A stretch of 64,000 nt of DNA, from positions 558,001 through 622,000 of the forward strand of contig NZ_JANHLC010000002.1 of the NCBI RefSeq assembly GCF_028682395.1. The letters are read 5' to 3'. Below are positions 36,556 through 44,629 of this stretch, piece after piece (the first letter of the stretch is position 1; each line of letters starts with the position of its first letter). This DNA is from Pseudomonas putida. GTDB lineage: Bacteria; Pseudomonadota; Gammaproteobacteria; Pseudomonadales; Pseudomonadaceae. The notes beneath the pieces were generated by a model. The model had not been told where the DNA came from. It searched no databases and was given only the letters and a program-made list of their open reading frames with translations. The translations under genes and the position numbers were made by a program.

Positions 36556-36598
36556 AGGAGCGAGTCTTGGCGTTTGCGCCACCACCTGACTCGTTCCT
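36556..36598 (+). other. Large imperfect hairpin after the glycine-zipper gene
   Basis: Arms AGGAGCGAGTC (36556-36566) and GACTCGTTCCT (36588-36598) pair with one mismatch and enclose a smaller stem GGCG/CGCC (36569-36580). A further dyad CTCCTG/CAGGAG (36546-36560) overlaps it. It may end the upstream transcript or be a degenerate REP-like element; no T run is present. Confidence 0.45.
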
Positions 36599-36657
36599 GC
36601 CAACCCCACCAGACGCTTCAAAAGACCGGAAAGGCATAAGCTAATCATGATTTAACT

Positions 36658-36681
36658 GCATATTAACTAAAAACAATATGC
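36658..36681. promoter_or_regulatory. Dyad operator candidate upstream of the thiol dioxygenase operon
   Basis: GCATATT (36658-36664) and AATATGC (36675-36681) form an inverted repeat with a 10-nt AT-rich spacer, 39 nt before the dioxygenase ATG. The whole segment 36640-36700 is AT-rich compared with its surroundings. The spacing suits a LysR-type regulator. A related CATAT/ATATG dyad lies in the two mirrored elements at 44444 and 45571. Confidence 0.45.
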
Positions 36682-36720
36682 TTAAATCTGCTTATACCCT
36701 TCACCGTCCATGGAGCTGCA

Positions 36721-37329
36721 ATGAGCCTTGTCCCCCATCCCCAGCGCCTGCGCGACTTTATCCAGGCCCTGGCCGAGCAACTTGATCGCGACCCCGACGA
36801 GGCGCAAGCCCTGCAGCACGGCAGTGCGCTACTCGCCGAACTGGTCCGTCATGACGACTGGCTACCTGAGGAATATGCCCAACCCGATCCCCTGCGCTAC
36901 CAGCAGTACCTGCTGCATGTGGACTCGCGCCAGCGCTTTAGCGTGGTGAGTTTCGTCTGGGGCCCAGGCCAGACCACCCCGGTCCACGACCATCGCGTCT
37001 GGGGCTTGATCGGCATGTTGCGCGGCGCCGAGTTTTCCCAGCCTTACTTCCGTAATGCCCAGGGCCGCCTGCAGGCCGAAGGCCCGGCGGTGCGCCTGGC
37101 GCCCGGGCAGGTCGAATGCGTATCGCCCAGCGTCGGCGATATCCACCAGGTCAGCAATGCGTTCGACGACCAGGTGTCCATCAGTATCCATGTCTATGGC
37201 GCCAACATCGGCGCGGTCCACCGGGCCGTGTACCTGGCTGACGGCAGCGAGAAAACCTTTATCTCCGGTTATTCCAATACCCATCTACCCAATATCTGGG
37301 ACCTGTCCAAAGAGAGCCACGCCCTATGA
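36721..37329 (+). CDS. Cysteine dioxygenase family protein, probably 3-mercaptopropionate dioxygenase
   Basis: The 202-residue cupin has the iron ligands His89 and His91 (PVHDHRVWG) and His142 (GDIHQVSN), and the Ser155-His157-Tyr159 triad (SISIHVYG). Arg168 follows, and a Gln at 62 (YQQYLLH) stands where bacterial mercaptopropionate dioxygenases have Gln rather than the Arg of true cysteine dioxygenases. From established work on the Pseudomonas aeruginosa and Azotobacter enzymes this pattern points to 3-mercaptopropionate as preferred substrate, oxidised by O2 to the sulfinate. The gene overlaps the rhodanese gene by 4 nt (ATGA), and both belong to an organosulfur region with LLM monooxygenases downstream. 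Confidence 0.9.
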   Translation: MSLVPHPQRLRDFIQALAEQLDRDPDEAQALQHGSALLAELVRHDDWLPEEYAQPDPLRYQQYLLHVDSRQRFSVVSFVWGPGQTTPVHDHRVWGLIGMLRGAEFSQPYFRNAQGRLQAEGPAVRLAPGQVECVSPSVGDIHQVSNAFDDQVSISIHVYGANIGAVHRAVYLADGSEKTFISGYSNTHLPNIWDLSKESHAL

Positions 37330-38909
37330 GCACCCCTAACGTCCGCACCTTTGCCCAGATCCGCGAGGCTCTGTTGGACAAGGCCGAAGTCGCGCTGATC
37401 GATGTACGCGAAGAAGCGCCTTTCGCCGAAGCCCATCCGCTGTTTGCGGCCAATATTCCCCTGTCCCGGCTGGAACTTGAGGTCTACTCGCGCATTCCCC
37501 GGCGCGACACCGCCGTCACGGTCTATGACAACGGTGAAGGCCTGGCCAATCAAGCGCTGGAGCGCCTGGCAAGCCTGGGCTACAGCAACCTGGCCCTGCT
37601 CGATGGCGGCCTGGAGGGCTGGCGCGCCGCCGGTGGCGAGCTGTTCATCGACGTCAATGTGCCCAGCAAGGCCTTTGGCGAGCTGGTCGAAAGCCAGCGC
37701 CATACGCCGTCCCTGGCCGCCGAAGAGGTTCAGGCCTTGCTCGACAGCGAGGCCGACGTGGTGGTCCTCGATGCCCGTCGCTTCGATGAATACCAGACCA
37801 TGAGCATCCCGGGCGGCATCAGCGTACCGGGCGCCGAACTGGTCCTGCGCGCCCGGGAACTGGCGCCTGATCCAGCCACACGCATTATCGTCAACTGCGC
37901 CGGGCGCACCCGCAGCATCATTGGGACCCAGTCGCTGCTCAACGCCGGTCTGCCCAACCCGATTGCGGCCCTGCGCAACGGCACCATCGGCTGGACCCTC
38001 GCCGGGCAGAACCTGGAGCACGGCCAGTCGCGGCGTTTTGCCAGCGGCACGCCGGACACCCGTGATCTCGCCGCCGCAGCGGCGCGCCGCGTGGCCGACC
38101 AGGCTCGTGTCCAGCGCGCCAGCCTGACGGATCTGCAGGCTTGGCAGCAGGACGCCAGCCGCACGACTTACCTGTTCGATGTGCGGACCCCGGAAGAATT
38201 CGAGGCCGGCCACTTGCCCGATGCCCGTTCGACGCCGGGCGGCCAGTTGGTCCAGGAGACCGACCACTTCGCCAGTGTGCGCGGCGCGCGGCTGGTGCTG
38301 GTGGACGACGACGGCGTGCGCGCCAATATGAGCGCCTCCTGGCTGGCGCAACTGGGCTGGCAGGTTTATGTGCTCGATGATCTGCAGGCCTCGCACTTCA
38401 GCGCAACCGGGCCCTGGGCCGCGCCGCTGCCGGCACGTCCCCAGGCCGAGCCGATCAGCCCGCAGACCCTGGCCGAATGGCAGCGCCAGGGCGATACCGC
38501 CGTGCTCGACTTCACCACCAGCGCCAACCATGTCAAACAGCATGTACCGGGCGCCTGGTGGACCTTGCGCAGCGACCTGGCCAATGCGTTGAAAGTGATC
38601 CCAGCGGCCGAGCGCTATGTACTGACCTGTGGCAGCAGCCTGCTGGCCCGCTATGCGGTGGCGCAAGTCGAGGCGCTGACCGGCAAGTCGGTGTTTGTGC
38701 TGGATGGGGGTAATGCCGCCTGGAATGCCGCGCAACTGCCGGGCGAAAGTGGCGACGGGCAACTGGCCTCGCCACGTATCGACCGCTATCGTCGTCCGTA
38801 TGAAGGCACCGATAACCCGCGCGAAGCCATGCAGGCCTACCTGGACTGGGAGTTCGGCCTGGTCGAGCAGTTAGGACGCGATGGCACTCACGGCTTCTAT
38901 GTGATCTGA
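37326..38909 (+). CDS. Four-domain rhodanese-like sulfurtransferase
   Basis: The 527-residue protein is four rhodanese domains in a row, each about 110-130 residues with an LIDVREE- or LFDVRTPEE-type strand. Only the second and fourth keep a catalytic Cys: Cys191 in NCAGRTRS and Cys435 in TCGSSLLAR. In the first the loop reads VYDNGEG and in the third VDDDGVR, with Asp in place of Cys, so these are probably structural or regulatory. Rhodaneses transfer sulfane sulfur as a persulfide. Coupling to the thiol dioxygenase suggests that sulfur released from organic thiols is handled by this protein. A strong terminator follows 20 nt after the stop. Confidence 0.92.
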   Translation: MSTPNVRTFAQIREALLDKAEVALIDVREEAPFAEAHPLFAANIPLSRLELEVYSRIPRRDTAVTVYDNGEGLANQALERLASLGYSNLALLDGGLEGWRAAGGELFIDVNVPSKAFGELVESQRHTPSLAAEEVQALLDSEADVVVLDARRFDEYQTMSIPGGISVPGAELVLRARELAPDPATRIIVNCAGRTRSIIGTQSLLNAGLPNPIAALRNGTIGWTLAGQNLEHGQSRRFASGTPDTRDLAAAAARRVADQARVQRASLTDLQAWQQDASRTTYLFDVRTPEEFEAGHLPDARSTPGGQLVQETDHFASVRGARLVLVDDDGVRANMSASWLAQLGWQVYVLDDLQASHFSATGPWAAPLPARPQAEPISPQTLAEWQRQGDTAVLDFTTSANHVKQHVPGAWWTLRSDLANALKVIPAAERYVLTCGSSLLARYAVAQVEALTGKSVFVLDGGNAAWNAAQLPGESGDGQLASPRIDRYRRPYEGTDNPREAMQAYLDWEFGLVEQLGRDGTHGFYVI

Positions 38910-38929
38910 CGCCCAGCGCGACAAATGGC

Positions 38930-38964
38930 AACGGGGCTTATCTGACGATAAGCCCCGTTTTTTT
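38930..38964 (+). terminator. Strong Rho-independent terminator of the dioxygenase/rhodanese operon
   Basis: Thirteen-base arms (38930-38942 and 38947-38959) pair perfectly around a TGAC loop, GC-rich at their core (CGGGGC/GCCCCG), and are followed by a T run to 38964. It ends the plus-strand operon before the convergent Tct cluster. Confidence 0.95.
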
Positions 38965-39029
38965 ATGGCAGGTCATGTGTCACGCAGCGACAGCAGCCGG
39001 CTATCACGCCCACAGCGGTCGCGGCGACG

Positions 39030-40025
39030 CTACTCGATCTTGATCGCCGCGGCGTCGATGACCTGCTTCCAACGCGCCCGGTCATCGCGGATCAACTGAG
39101 CGAAACCTTCGGGCGTCGAACGCTCCACGCTGATGCCGTTCTGAGCAAATCGCTGAGCCGTCTGCGGGGCAGCGGCAATACCTTCGATGGCCTGGCTCAA
39201 ACGCTCGATCACCGCCGGTGGCGTCGCCGCCGGCACCACAATGCCAAACCAGCCCGAAGCGACAAAGCCCGGCAACCCAACTTCCGCGCCCGTCGGCACA
39301 TTCGGTAGCAACGGTGAGCGCGTGGCACTGCTGATCGCCAGCCCCTTGACCTTGCCGGCGTTGATCTGCGGCGCCAGGATCGTCAGTGTGTCCACCGCCA
39401 CATCCACCTCACCTCCAAGCAAGGCGGTAATCGCCGGGGCACTGCCTTTGTATGGCACATGCAGCAGGTCGGTACCACTCTGGTTTTTGAACAGCTCGCC
39501 CGTCAGATGGCACAGGGTGCCATTGCCGCAGGACGAATAACTGATCGCTCCCGGCCGGGCCTTGGCCGCCGCGATCAGCGCCGGCAGGCTATCGACCTTG
39601 AGGTTGTCGTTGACCGCAATCACATTGGGAATCGAGGCCACCACCGCCACCGGGGCAAAGTCCTTGAGCGGATCGAATCGCAATTTCGGGTCCAGATTGG
39701 GCAGCACCGTCAATTGCCCCGACGTCGCCAGCGACAACGTGTAGCCATCGGCCGGTGCCCGCGCCGCTGCTTCGGCCGCCAATGCCGTGCCGGCGCCCGG
39801 CTTGTTGTCGACCACCACCGGCTGGCCCAGTACCGCCGACAACCGCTCGGCGTAATAACGCCCGACAGTGTCGGCCCCGCCTCCCGGCGGAAAGGCAACG
39901 ATCAGGGTCAGCGGCCGGCTCGGCCAGCTGTCCGCCGCCTGCGCCAGGGGGCCCAGGGCGCCGAGCAGGCAGAGCATCACACCCCGGGCAATGGCGCCCA
40001 GGGACAGATGTATCGGTTTACGCAT
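39030..40025 (-). CDS. Tripartite tricarboxylate transporter binding protein (TctC/Bug family), copy 1
   Basis: The 331-residue protein has a signal peptide (GALGPLAQAADSWPSRP after the cleavage region) and the Bug fold motifs: LTLIVAFPPGGGADTVGRYYAERL, VVDNKPGAGTALAAEA, LPALIAAAKARPGAISYSS, and the DLLHVPYKGSAPAITALLGGEVD ligand-bridging segment. Such proteins bind carboxylates or similar anions in the periplasm for a TctAB carrier. GGAG stands upstream of the ATG at 40025, and the longer ORF start is less likely. It is the last gene of the minus-strand cluster and is paralogous to the gene just upstream. Confidence 0.93.
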   Translation of the reverse strand: MRKPIHLSLGAIARGVMLCLLGALGPLAQAADSWPSRPLTLIVAFPPGGGADTVGRYYAERLSAVLGQPVVVDNKPGAGTALAAEAAARAPADGYTLSLATSGQLTVLPNLDPKLRFDPLKDFAPVAVVASIPNVIAVNDNLKVDSLPALIAAAKARPGAISYSSCGNGTLCHLTGELFKNQSGTDLLHVPYKGSAPAITALLGGEVDVAVDTLTILAPQINAGKVKGLAISSATRSPLLPNVPTGAEVGLPGFVASGWFGIVVPAATPPAVIERLSQAIEGIAAAPQTAQRFAQNGISVERSTPEGFAQLIRDDRARWKQVIDAAAIKIE

Positions 40026-40051
40026 AACGAACTCCAGCGGCACCAGGCCAA

Positions 40052-41059
40052 TCAATCAAACGTGATATGGGATTGCTCGACAACCCGGCCGTACTTGGCC
40101 GAATCGCTGCGGATCTGTTCGGCATAGGCCGCCGATGTCGAAGCCCAGGCTTCCAGGCCCTGGGCCGCGAGCTTGGCGCGCACGGCCGGATCGGCCGCCG
40201 CCTTGGCGATCTCGCCATTGAGGCGCTGGACAATCGCCGCTGGAGTCCCGGCCGCTACCGACAGGCCAAACCAGGACGTCACTTCAAAGCCCGGATAACC
40301 GGCCTCGGCCACCGTCGGCACATTGGGCAGCAACGGTGAACGCTCGCGGGAGGTGATCGCCAGGCCACGCAGTTTCCCGCCCTGGATCTGTGGCGCCAGG
40401 ATCGTCAGGGTGTCCACTGCCAGGTCGACATTACCGCCCAACACCGCCGTCACCGCAGGCGCACTGCCCTTGAACGGCACATGCAGCAGGTCGGTACCCG
40501 TGACCTGGCGCAAGTACTCGCCCGCCAGATGGACAATGGTCCCGCTGCCGCTCGAGGAATAGGACAGGCCGCCCGGCCGCTCCTTCGCCAGCTTGACCAA
40601 CTCACCCAGCGTGGTCGCCGGGACGCGCTCGTTACTGGCAACCACCAGGCTGGTGTACGCCAGCAGGGACACTGGGGTGAAGCTCTTGACCGGGTCGAAG
40701 CGCAGGTTCTTGACGATATGCGGCAACACGGTGACCTGGCCAGTCGGCACCAGCGACAGGGTGTAGCCATCGGCCGGGGCACTGGCCACAGCCTCGGCGG
40801 CAATGGCGGTCCCGGCCCCCGGCTTGTTGTCGACAATCACGTTCTGGGCCAGCGCCGCACTCAAGGCATCGGCGTAGATCCGCGCCACCGTATCGGCGGC
40901 GCCACCCGGCGGATACGGCACCACGAGGGTCAGTGGCCGGGCCGGCCAGGTATCGGCGGCCATGGCCGGGGCGAGCGGTACAACCAGTGCCGCCACCAGC
41001 GCCGTGACCAGGTGGCGCGGACTCGGCCGACGGCCGAAGGGCATGCGAATCGCAAACAT
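40052..41059 (-). CDS. Tripartite tricarboxylate transporter binding protein (TctC/Bug family), copy 2
   Basis: The 336-residue protein (ATG at 41059, GAGGA upstream) has a signal peptide ending near APAMAADTWP and the same Bug motifs as its neighbour: VPYPPGGAADTVARIYADAL, VDNKPGAGTAIAAEA, SYSSSGSGTIVHLAGEYL and LLHVPFKGSAPAVTAVLGGNVD. The close match to the adjacent gene along its whole length indicates tandem duplication. Two binding proteins could widen the substrate range of a single TctAB carrier. It lies between the TctA gene and the first copy, with 26 nt to the latter. Confidence 0.93.
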   Translation of the reverse strand: MFAIRMPFGRRPSPRHLVTALVAALVVPLAPAMAADTWPARPLTLVVPYPPGGAADTVARIYADALSAALAQNVIVDNKPGAGTAIAAEAVASAPADGYTLSLVPTGQVTVLPHIVKNLRFDPVKSFTPVSLLAYTSLVVASNERVPATTLGELVKLAKERPGGLSYSSSGSGTIVHLAGEYLRQVTGTDLLHVPFKGSAPAVTAVLGGNVDLAVDTLTILAPQIQGGKLRGLAITSRERSPLLPNVPTVAEAGYPGFEVTSWFGLSVAAGTPAAIVQRLNGEIAKAAADPAVRAKLAAQGLEAWASTSAAYAEQIRSDSAKYGRVVEQSHITFD

Positions 41060-41173
41060 GGATTTATCCTCAGGAAAGAACACGCCGTCGCTCCCGCTGT
41101 GGATCGTCAGCGCCGATGGCCGCACCGTGGATCCACCCGGTCGTGTTGGGCAGGGAACAAAGAAAGTGTCGCG

Positions 41174-42676
41174 TCAGTCTTCGCTGAAGGCGACGTGTCG
41201 GGTACGGCGAAAACGTGGCAACAGCATGATCAGGATCAGCCCGGCGGCCAGCAAAAGCAGGCTCAGGCTCAGGGGGCGGGTGACGAATACCGTCGGATCA
41301 CCCCGCGACAACAGCATCGCCCGGCGCAGGTTTTCCTCGAGCATCGGCCCAAGGATAAAGCCCAGCAGCAAGGGCGCGGGCTCGCAGCGCAGCTTGATAA
41401 ACAGATACCCCAGCAAGCCGAACGCCACGGTCAGGCCGACATCGAACAGGCTGTTGTTCACGCTGTACACACCGATGCAGCAGAACAGCAAGATCGCCGG
41501 GTACAGCAGGCGGTACGGCACCGACAGCAGCTTGACCCAGATCCCCACCAGCGGCAGGTTGAGCAGCAGCAACAAGACATTGCCGATCCACATGCTGACG
41601 ATCACGCCCCAGAACAGCTCCGGGCGCTCGCTGATCACCTGCGGGCCGGGGACGATGCCATGGATCATCATCGCCCCGACCATCAGCGCCATGACGGCAT
41701 TGGAGGGCAGGCCCAGCACCAGCAGCGGGATAAACGAAGTCTGCGCCCCGGCATTATTGGCCGACTCAGGCCCGGCCACGCCTTCGATGGCACCCTGGCC
41801 AAAGCGCGACGGGTCCTTGGCCAGGCGTTTTTCGATCATGTACGAGGAAAACGAAGCGAGCATCGCCCCGCCCCCCGGCAGTACGCCCAACAGGGAACCC
41901 AGGCCGGTGCCACGCAGGATCGGTTTCCAGGAGCGGCGATAGTCATCGCGACTGGGCATCAGCCGTCCCACTCGTGCCACGCCACCCGGGCGATCCTGGC
42001 TGCGCTCCAGGTTGGCGATAATCTCGCCGATGCCGAAGATGCCCATGGAGATCACCACGAAATTGATTCCGTCGCTCAGTTCCGGCAAGCCAAAGGTAAA
42101 GCGCTCGACCCCGGTATTGACGTCGACCCCGACCAGACCGAGCAGCAGCCCGAGCATGACCATGGCCAGCGCCTTGAACAGATCGCCCTGGGCCAGGACC
42201 ACGGCGGCGATCAGCCCGAGCAGCATCAGCGAAAAATACTCGGCCGGACCAAAGCGCAAGGCGAACTCCGCCAGCGGCGATGCCGCCGCCGCGACCAGCA
42301 GGATCGACACGCTCCCGGCAAAGAACGAACCCAGCGCCGCGATGCTCAGCGCCGCACCGGCACGGCCCTGGCGGGCCATGGCATGGCCGTCCAGACAGGT
42401 CACCACGGATGAGGATTCACCCGGCAGGTTGACCAGAATCGCCGTGGTCGAACCGCCGTACTGGGCGCCGTAATAGATGCCTGACAACATGATCAGCGAC
42501 GCCGCCGGGGTCAGCCCATAGGTGATCGGCAGCAGCATGGCGATGGTCGCCACCGGCCCCAGCCCCGGCAGCACGCCGACCAGCGTGCCGAGCGTCACGC
42601 CGATCAGGCAGTAAAGCAGGTTGTTCCAATCCAGTACCGCGTCGAAACCAATTGCCAGATGTGCCAGCAAGTCCAT
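41174..42676 (-). CDS. Tripartite tricarboxylate transporter large permease (TctA family)
   Basis: The 500-residue membrane protein carries TctA hallmarks: GVLPGLGPVATIAMLLPITYGL, YGGSTTAILVNLPGESSSVVTCLDGHAMA and a second inverted half with GVLPGGGAMLASF and GAIEGVAGPESANNAG. About 11-12 hydrophobic segments are visible. It forms the transport channel with TctB. The ATG at 42676 overlaps the TctB stop by one base (TGATG); a GTG three codons earlier (42685) is possible but would overlap further. The substrate is not predictable, although the neighbouring sulfur genes suggest a sulfonated or thio-carboxylate. Confidence 0.94.
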   Translation of the reverse strand: MDLLAHLAIGFDAVLDWNNLLYCLIGVTLGTLVGVLPGLGPVATIAMLLPITYGLTPAASLIMLSGIYYGAQYGGSTTAILVNLPGESSSVVTCLDGHAMARQGRAGAALSIAALGSFFAGSVSILLVAAAASPLAEFALRFGPAEYFSLMLLGLIAAVVLAQGDLFKALAMVMLGLLLGLVGVDVNTGVERFTFGLPELSDGINFVVISMGIFGIGEIIANLERSQDRPGGVARVGRLMPSRDDYRRSWKPILRGTGLGSLLGVLPGGGAMLASFSSYMIEKRLAKDPSRFGQGAIEGVAGPESANNAGAQTSFIPLLVLGLPSNAVMALMVGAMMIHGIVPGPQVISERPELFWGVIVSMWIGNVLLLLLNLPLVGIWVKLLSVPYRLLYPAILLFCCIGVYSVNNSLFDVGLTVAFGLLGYLFIKLRCEPAPLLLGFILGPMLEENLRRAMLLSRGDPTVFVTRPLSLSLLLLAAGLILIMLLPRFRRTRHVAFSED

Positions 42677-43221
42677 CAATGCCACCCCTTCGCAACCGGC
42701 AGCACCGGCAGGTTCAGGCCCAGGCCCCAGGCAAAGACCAGGCCGGCAAAGGCCGCCAGCACCAGGCTGAGCGCCAGCAGTTCGAGCAGGCGTGCCTGAC
42801 GGCGGGCCAGGCCGCTGATCAGGGTCATGCCGACAGTCGCCAGCAACAAGCCAAAGGTCGGCACCAGCCAGGCAAAGGCCAGCACCCCGCCGCCGATGGA
42901 CAACGCGGCCCGCAGCGCCACCTCATCCTGTTCAGGCGCTGCCTGGACACGAGGGCCCCGCTCGATCGCCACGCTACGCAACGCCACCAGCACGCCGATC
43001 GATGCCAGGCCCAGGCCCACCAGTAACGGGAAGTAGCCGGCCCCCATGCGCATCGCGCTGCCAATGGAATAGCCCAGGCCAATCCCCGCCCCCGCCAGCC
43101 CAGCGAGGATGAACAACAGCCCGGAGAAAAAACTGCGGCCATCGACAATCCGCAGACGCGCCGGAGCCGCCAGGCTCGCGGCAACCTCCAGGGGTTGAAC
43201 AGGGTTTTTAACTAACGGCAT
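42676..43221 (-). CDS. Tripartite tricarboxylate transporter small permease (TctB family)
   Basis: The 181-residue protein has four hydrophobic helices, with the TctB text SFFSGLLFILAGLAGAGIGLGYSIGSAMRMGAGYFPLLVG near residue 30-70. It is the first gene of the Tct cluster, with AGGAG 6 nt before its ATG, and its stop overlaps the TctA start. It would pair with TctA as the small subunit of the secondary carrier. It lies 39 nt after the LLM monooxygenase stop, so all five genes from 44340 down to 39030 may be one transcript driven from the element at 44444. Confidence 0.9.
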   Translation of the reverse strand: MPLVKNPVQPLEVAASLAAPARLRIVDGRSFFSGLLFILAGLAGAGIGLGYSIGSAMRMGAGYFPLLVGLGLASIGVLVALRSVAIERGPRVQAAPEQDEVALRAALSIGGGVLAFAWLVPTFGLLLATVGMTLISGLARRQARLLELLALSLVLAAFAGLVFAWGLGLNLPVLPVAKGWH

Positions 43222-43260
43222 AACGCGCTCCTTCTGGGGGCGGCAACAATCCGGGGAGGC

Positions 43261-44340
43261 TTAGGCAGCGCTGGTTTCACGGCCGGCAATACGCGCGCGC
43301 GTCAACGGCAGCAGCGTCTCGCCGAAGGCGATGGCATCGTTGAGCGGATCGAACCCACGAATCAGAAAGGTGGTGACACCCAGCTCGTAGTACGCCAGGA
43401 ACGCATCAGCCACCTGCTCCGGCGTACCGACCAACGCCGTGGTGTTATGGGTACCGCCGACCAGCCGAGCCAGCCCGGTCCAGAGGCGACTGTCGACCCG
43501 ATCCCCCTGGGCCACGGTTTGCAGCAGGCGCTGGGCGCCGACACTCTGGGGCTTGGTTGGCAGCGCCGTGCCCGCCTGCTCCAGGCGCGCGCGGGCCTGT
43601 TCGAGGATCTCATCGGCCCGGGCCCAGGCCGCCGCTTCGGTGGCGGCAATGATCGGGCGGAACGACACGCTGAAACGCACCTCACGACCGTGGCGTGCAG
43701 CCTCCTGGCGGACCGCCTGGATGGTCTCGCGGGTCTGCTCCAGGGACTCACCCCACAGCGCATAGACGTCGGCATGGCGGCCCGCCACCTGGTGGGCCAC
43801 GGCCGACGAGCCGCCGAAATACACCGGCAAATGCGGTTTTTGCACGGGCTTGAGCGCCGAGAACGCCTGCTCGGCGCGGTAATGGGTGCCCGCATGATCG
43901 AACGGCACCTCGCCACTCCAGACCCCCTTGACCACCTCCAGAAACTCCTCGGTGCGGGCATAGCGCTGATCGTGGTCCAGGTAATCGCCATCCTTGCGCT
44001 GCTCGGCATCGCTGCCGCCGCTGATGATGTGGACGGCCAGGCGGCCATCGAGCAGATGGTCAAGGGACGCCAGCTTGCGGGCGGCCAGTGTTGGCGCGAC
44101 AAATCCCGGGCGATGGGCCAGCAGGAAACCGATGCGCGAGGTCGACACCCCCGCCAGGGCGGTGACCAGGAAACCGTCCGGCTGATCCGACCAGTAACCC
44201 ACCAAAATGCGGTCGAAACCGGCGTCTTCGTGGGCCCGGGCGCTGTTGACGATGTAGTCCTTATCAAACACCGGCCCCTGGGGCGCGATGGTTTCCGAGG
44301 AGAGGCGGTGGCCGATCATGCCAATGAATTCAACAGCCAT
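43261..44340 (-). CDS. LLM-class FMN-dependent monooxygenase (alkanesulfonate monooxygenase-like), copy A
   Basis: The 359-residue protein has a TIM-barrel luciferase-like sequence: ARAHEDAGFDRILVGYWSDQPDG, FLLAHRPGFVAPTLAARKLASLD, HIISGGSDAEQRKDGDYLDHDQRYARTEEFL, and late TTALVGTPEQVADAFLAYYELGVTTFLIRGFDPL. These are SsuD-type features; such enzymes use reduced FMN and O2 to cleave C-S bonds in sulfonates or sulfones. No FMN reductase gene is visible nearby. It heads the minus-strand operon with the Tct transporter and is paralogous to the gene at 45717. Its promoter region includes one copy of the mirrored 43-bp repeat, 104 bp upstream of the ATG. Confidence 0.9.
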   Translation of the reverse strand: MAVEFIGMIGHRLSSETIAPQGPVFDKDYIVNSARAHEDAGFDRILVGYWSDQPDGFLVTALAGVSTSRIGFLLAHRPGFVAPTLAARKLASLDHLLDGRLAVHIISGGSDAEQRKDGDYLDHDQRYARTEEFLEVVKGVWSGEVPFDHAGTHYRAEQAFSALKPVQKPHLPVYFGGSSAVAHQVAGRHADVYALWGESLEQTRETIQAVRQEAARHGREVRFSVSFRPIIAATEAAAWARADEILEQARARLEQAGTALPTKPQSVGAQRLLQTVAQGDRVDSRLWTGLARLVGGTHNTTALVGTPEQVADAFLAYYELGVTTFLIRGFDPLNDAIAFGETLLPLTRARIAGRETSAA

Positions 44341-44629
44341 GGAATCATTTCCCTGTGCAGAGTCGTCAGAAAGAGGCCGACGCTTATAACCACAAACAGC
44401 TATAAGGCCGATTTCTTATAAACTACAACGCAGCAGTAAATGATGGAAATTCAATTTAGTCATATCCTAATATGCAAATTGAGAATCAAATAAGCCGTCA
44501 CTCACCAGTTACCTGGCAATGACACAGGCTGGCCAGGCAAGGCTGATTTCAAATGCGGTGGTCATGGCGCGCCAATCCCTTTAGGATCGGAAAATTCACT
44601 TCCTCCTCCTCCCACTATGCGAAATCAGC
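44341..44629. promoter_or_regulatory. Divergent promoter region between LLM gene A and LysR gene
   Basis: This 289-bp region is AT-rich around 44400-44490 and holds the first copy of the 43-bp mirrored repeat. Between the repeat and the LLM start the minus strand reads TTATAAGAAATCGGCC, which is close to TTATAAGAAACGGCC in the same place before the second LLM gene. The rest (44490-44629) contains the LysR leader, which lacks a clear ribosome site. Confidence 0.6.
44444..44486 (-). repeat. 43-bp mirrored operator/promoter repeat, copy 1
   Basis: These 43 bases are the exact reverse complement of 45571-45613. The element is AT-rich and contains the internal dyad CATAT-CCTA-ATATG. Its near edge is 104 bp upstream of the LLM gene A start codon, the same distance as copy 2 from LLM gene B. 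With the lookalike leader sequences downstream, this suggests a duplicated promoter region read by the same regulator, probably the LysR protein encoded between the copies. Confidence 0.9.

Noticed and set aside
40481..42412. 643-codon plus-strand frame across the Tct genes
   Set aside because: Antisense to the Bug and TctA genes and very rich in Gln, Arg and His, typical of shadow frames.
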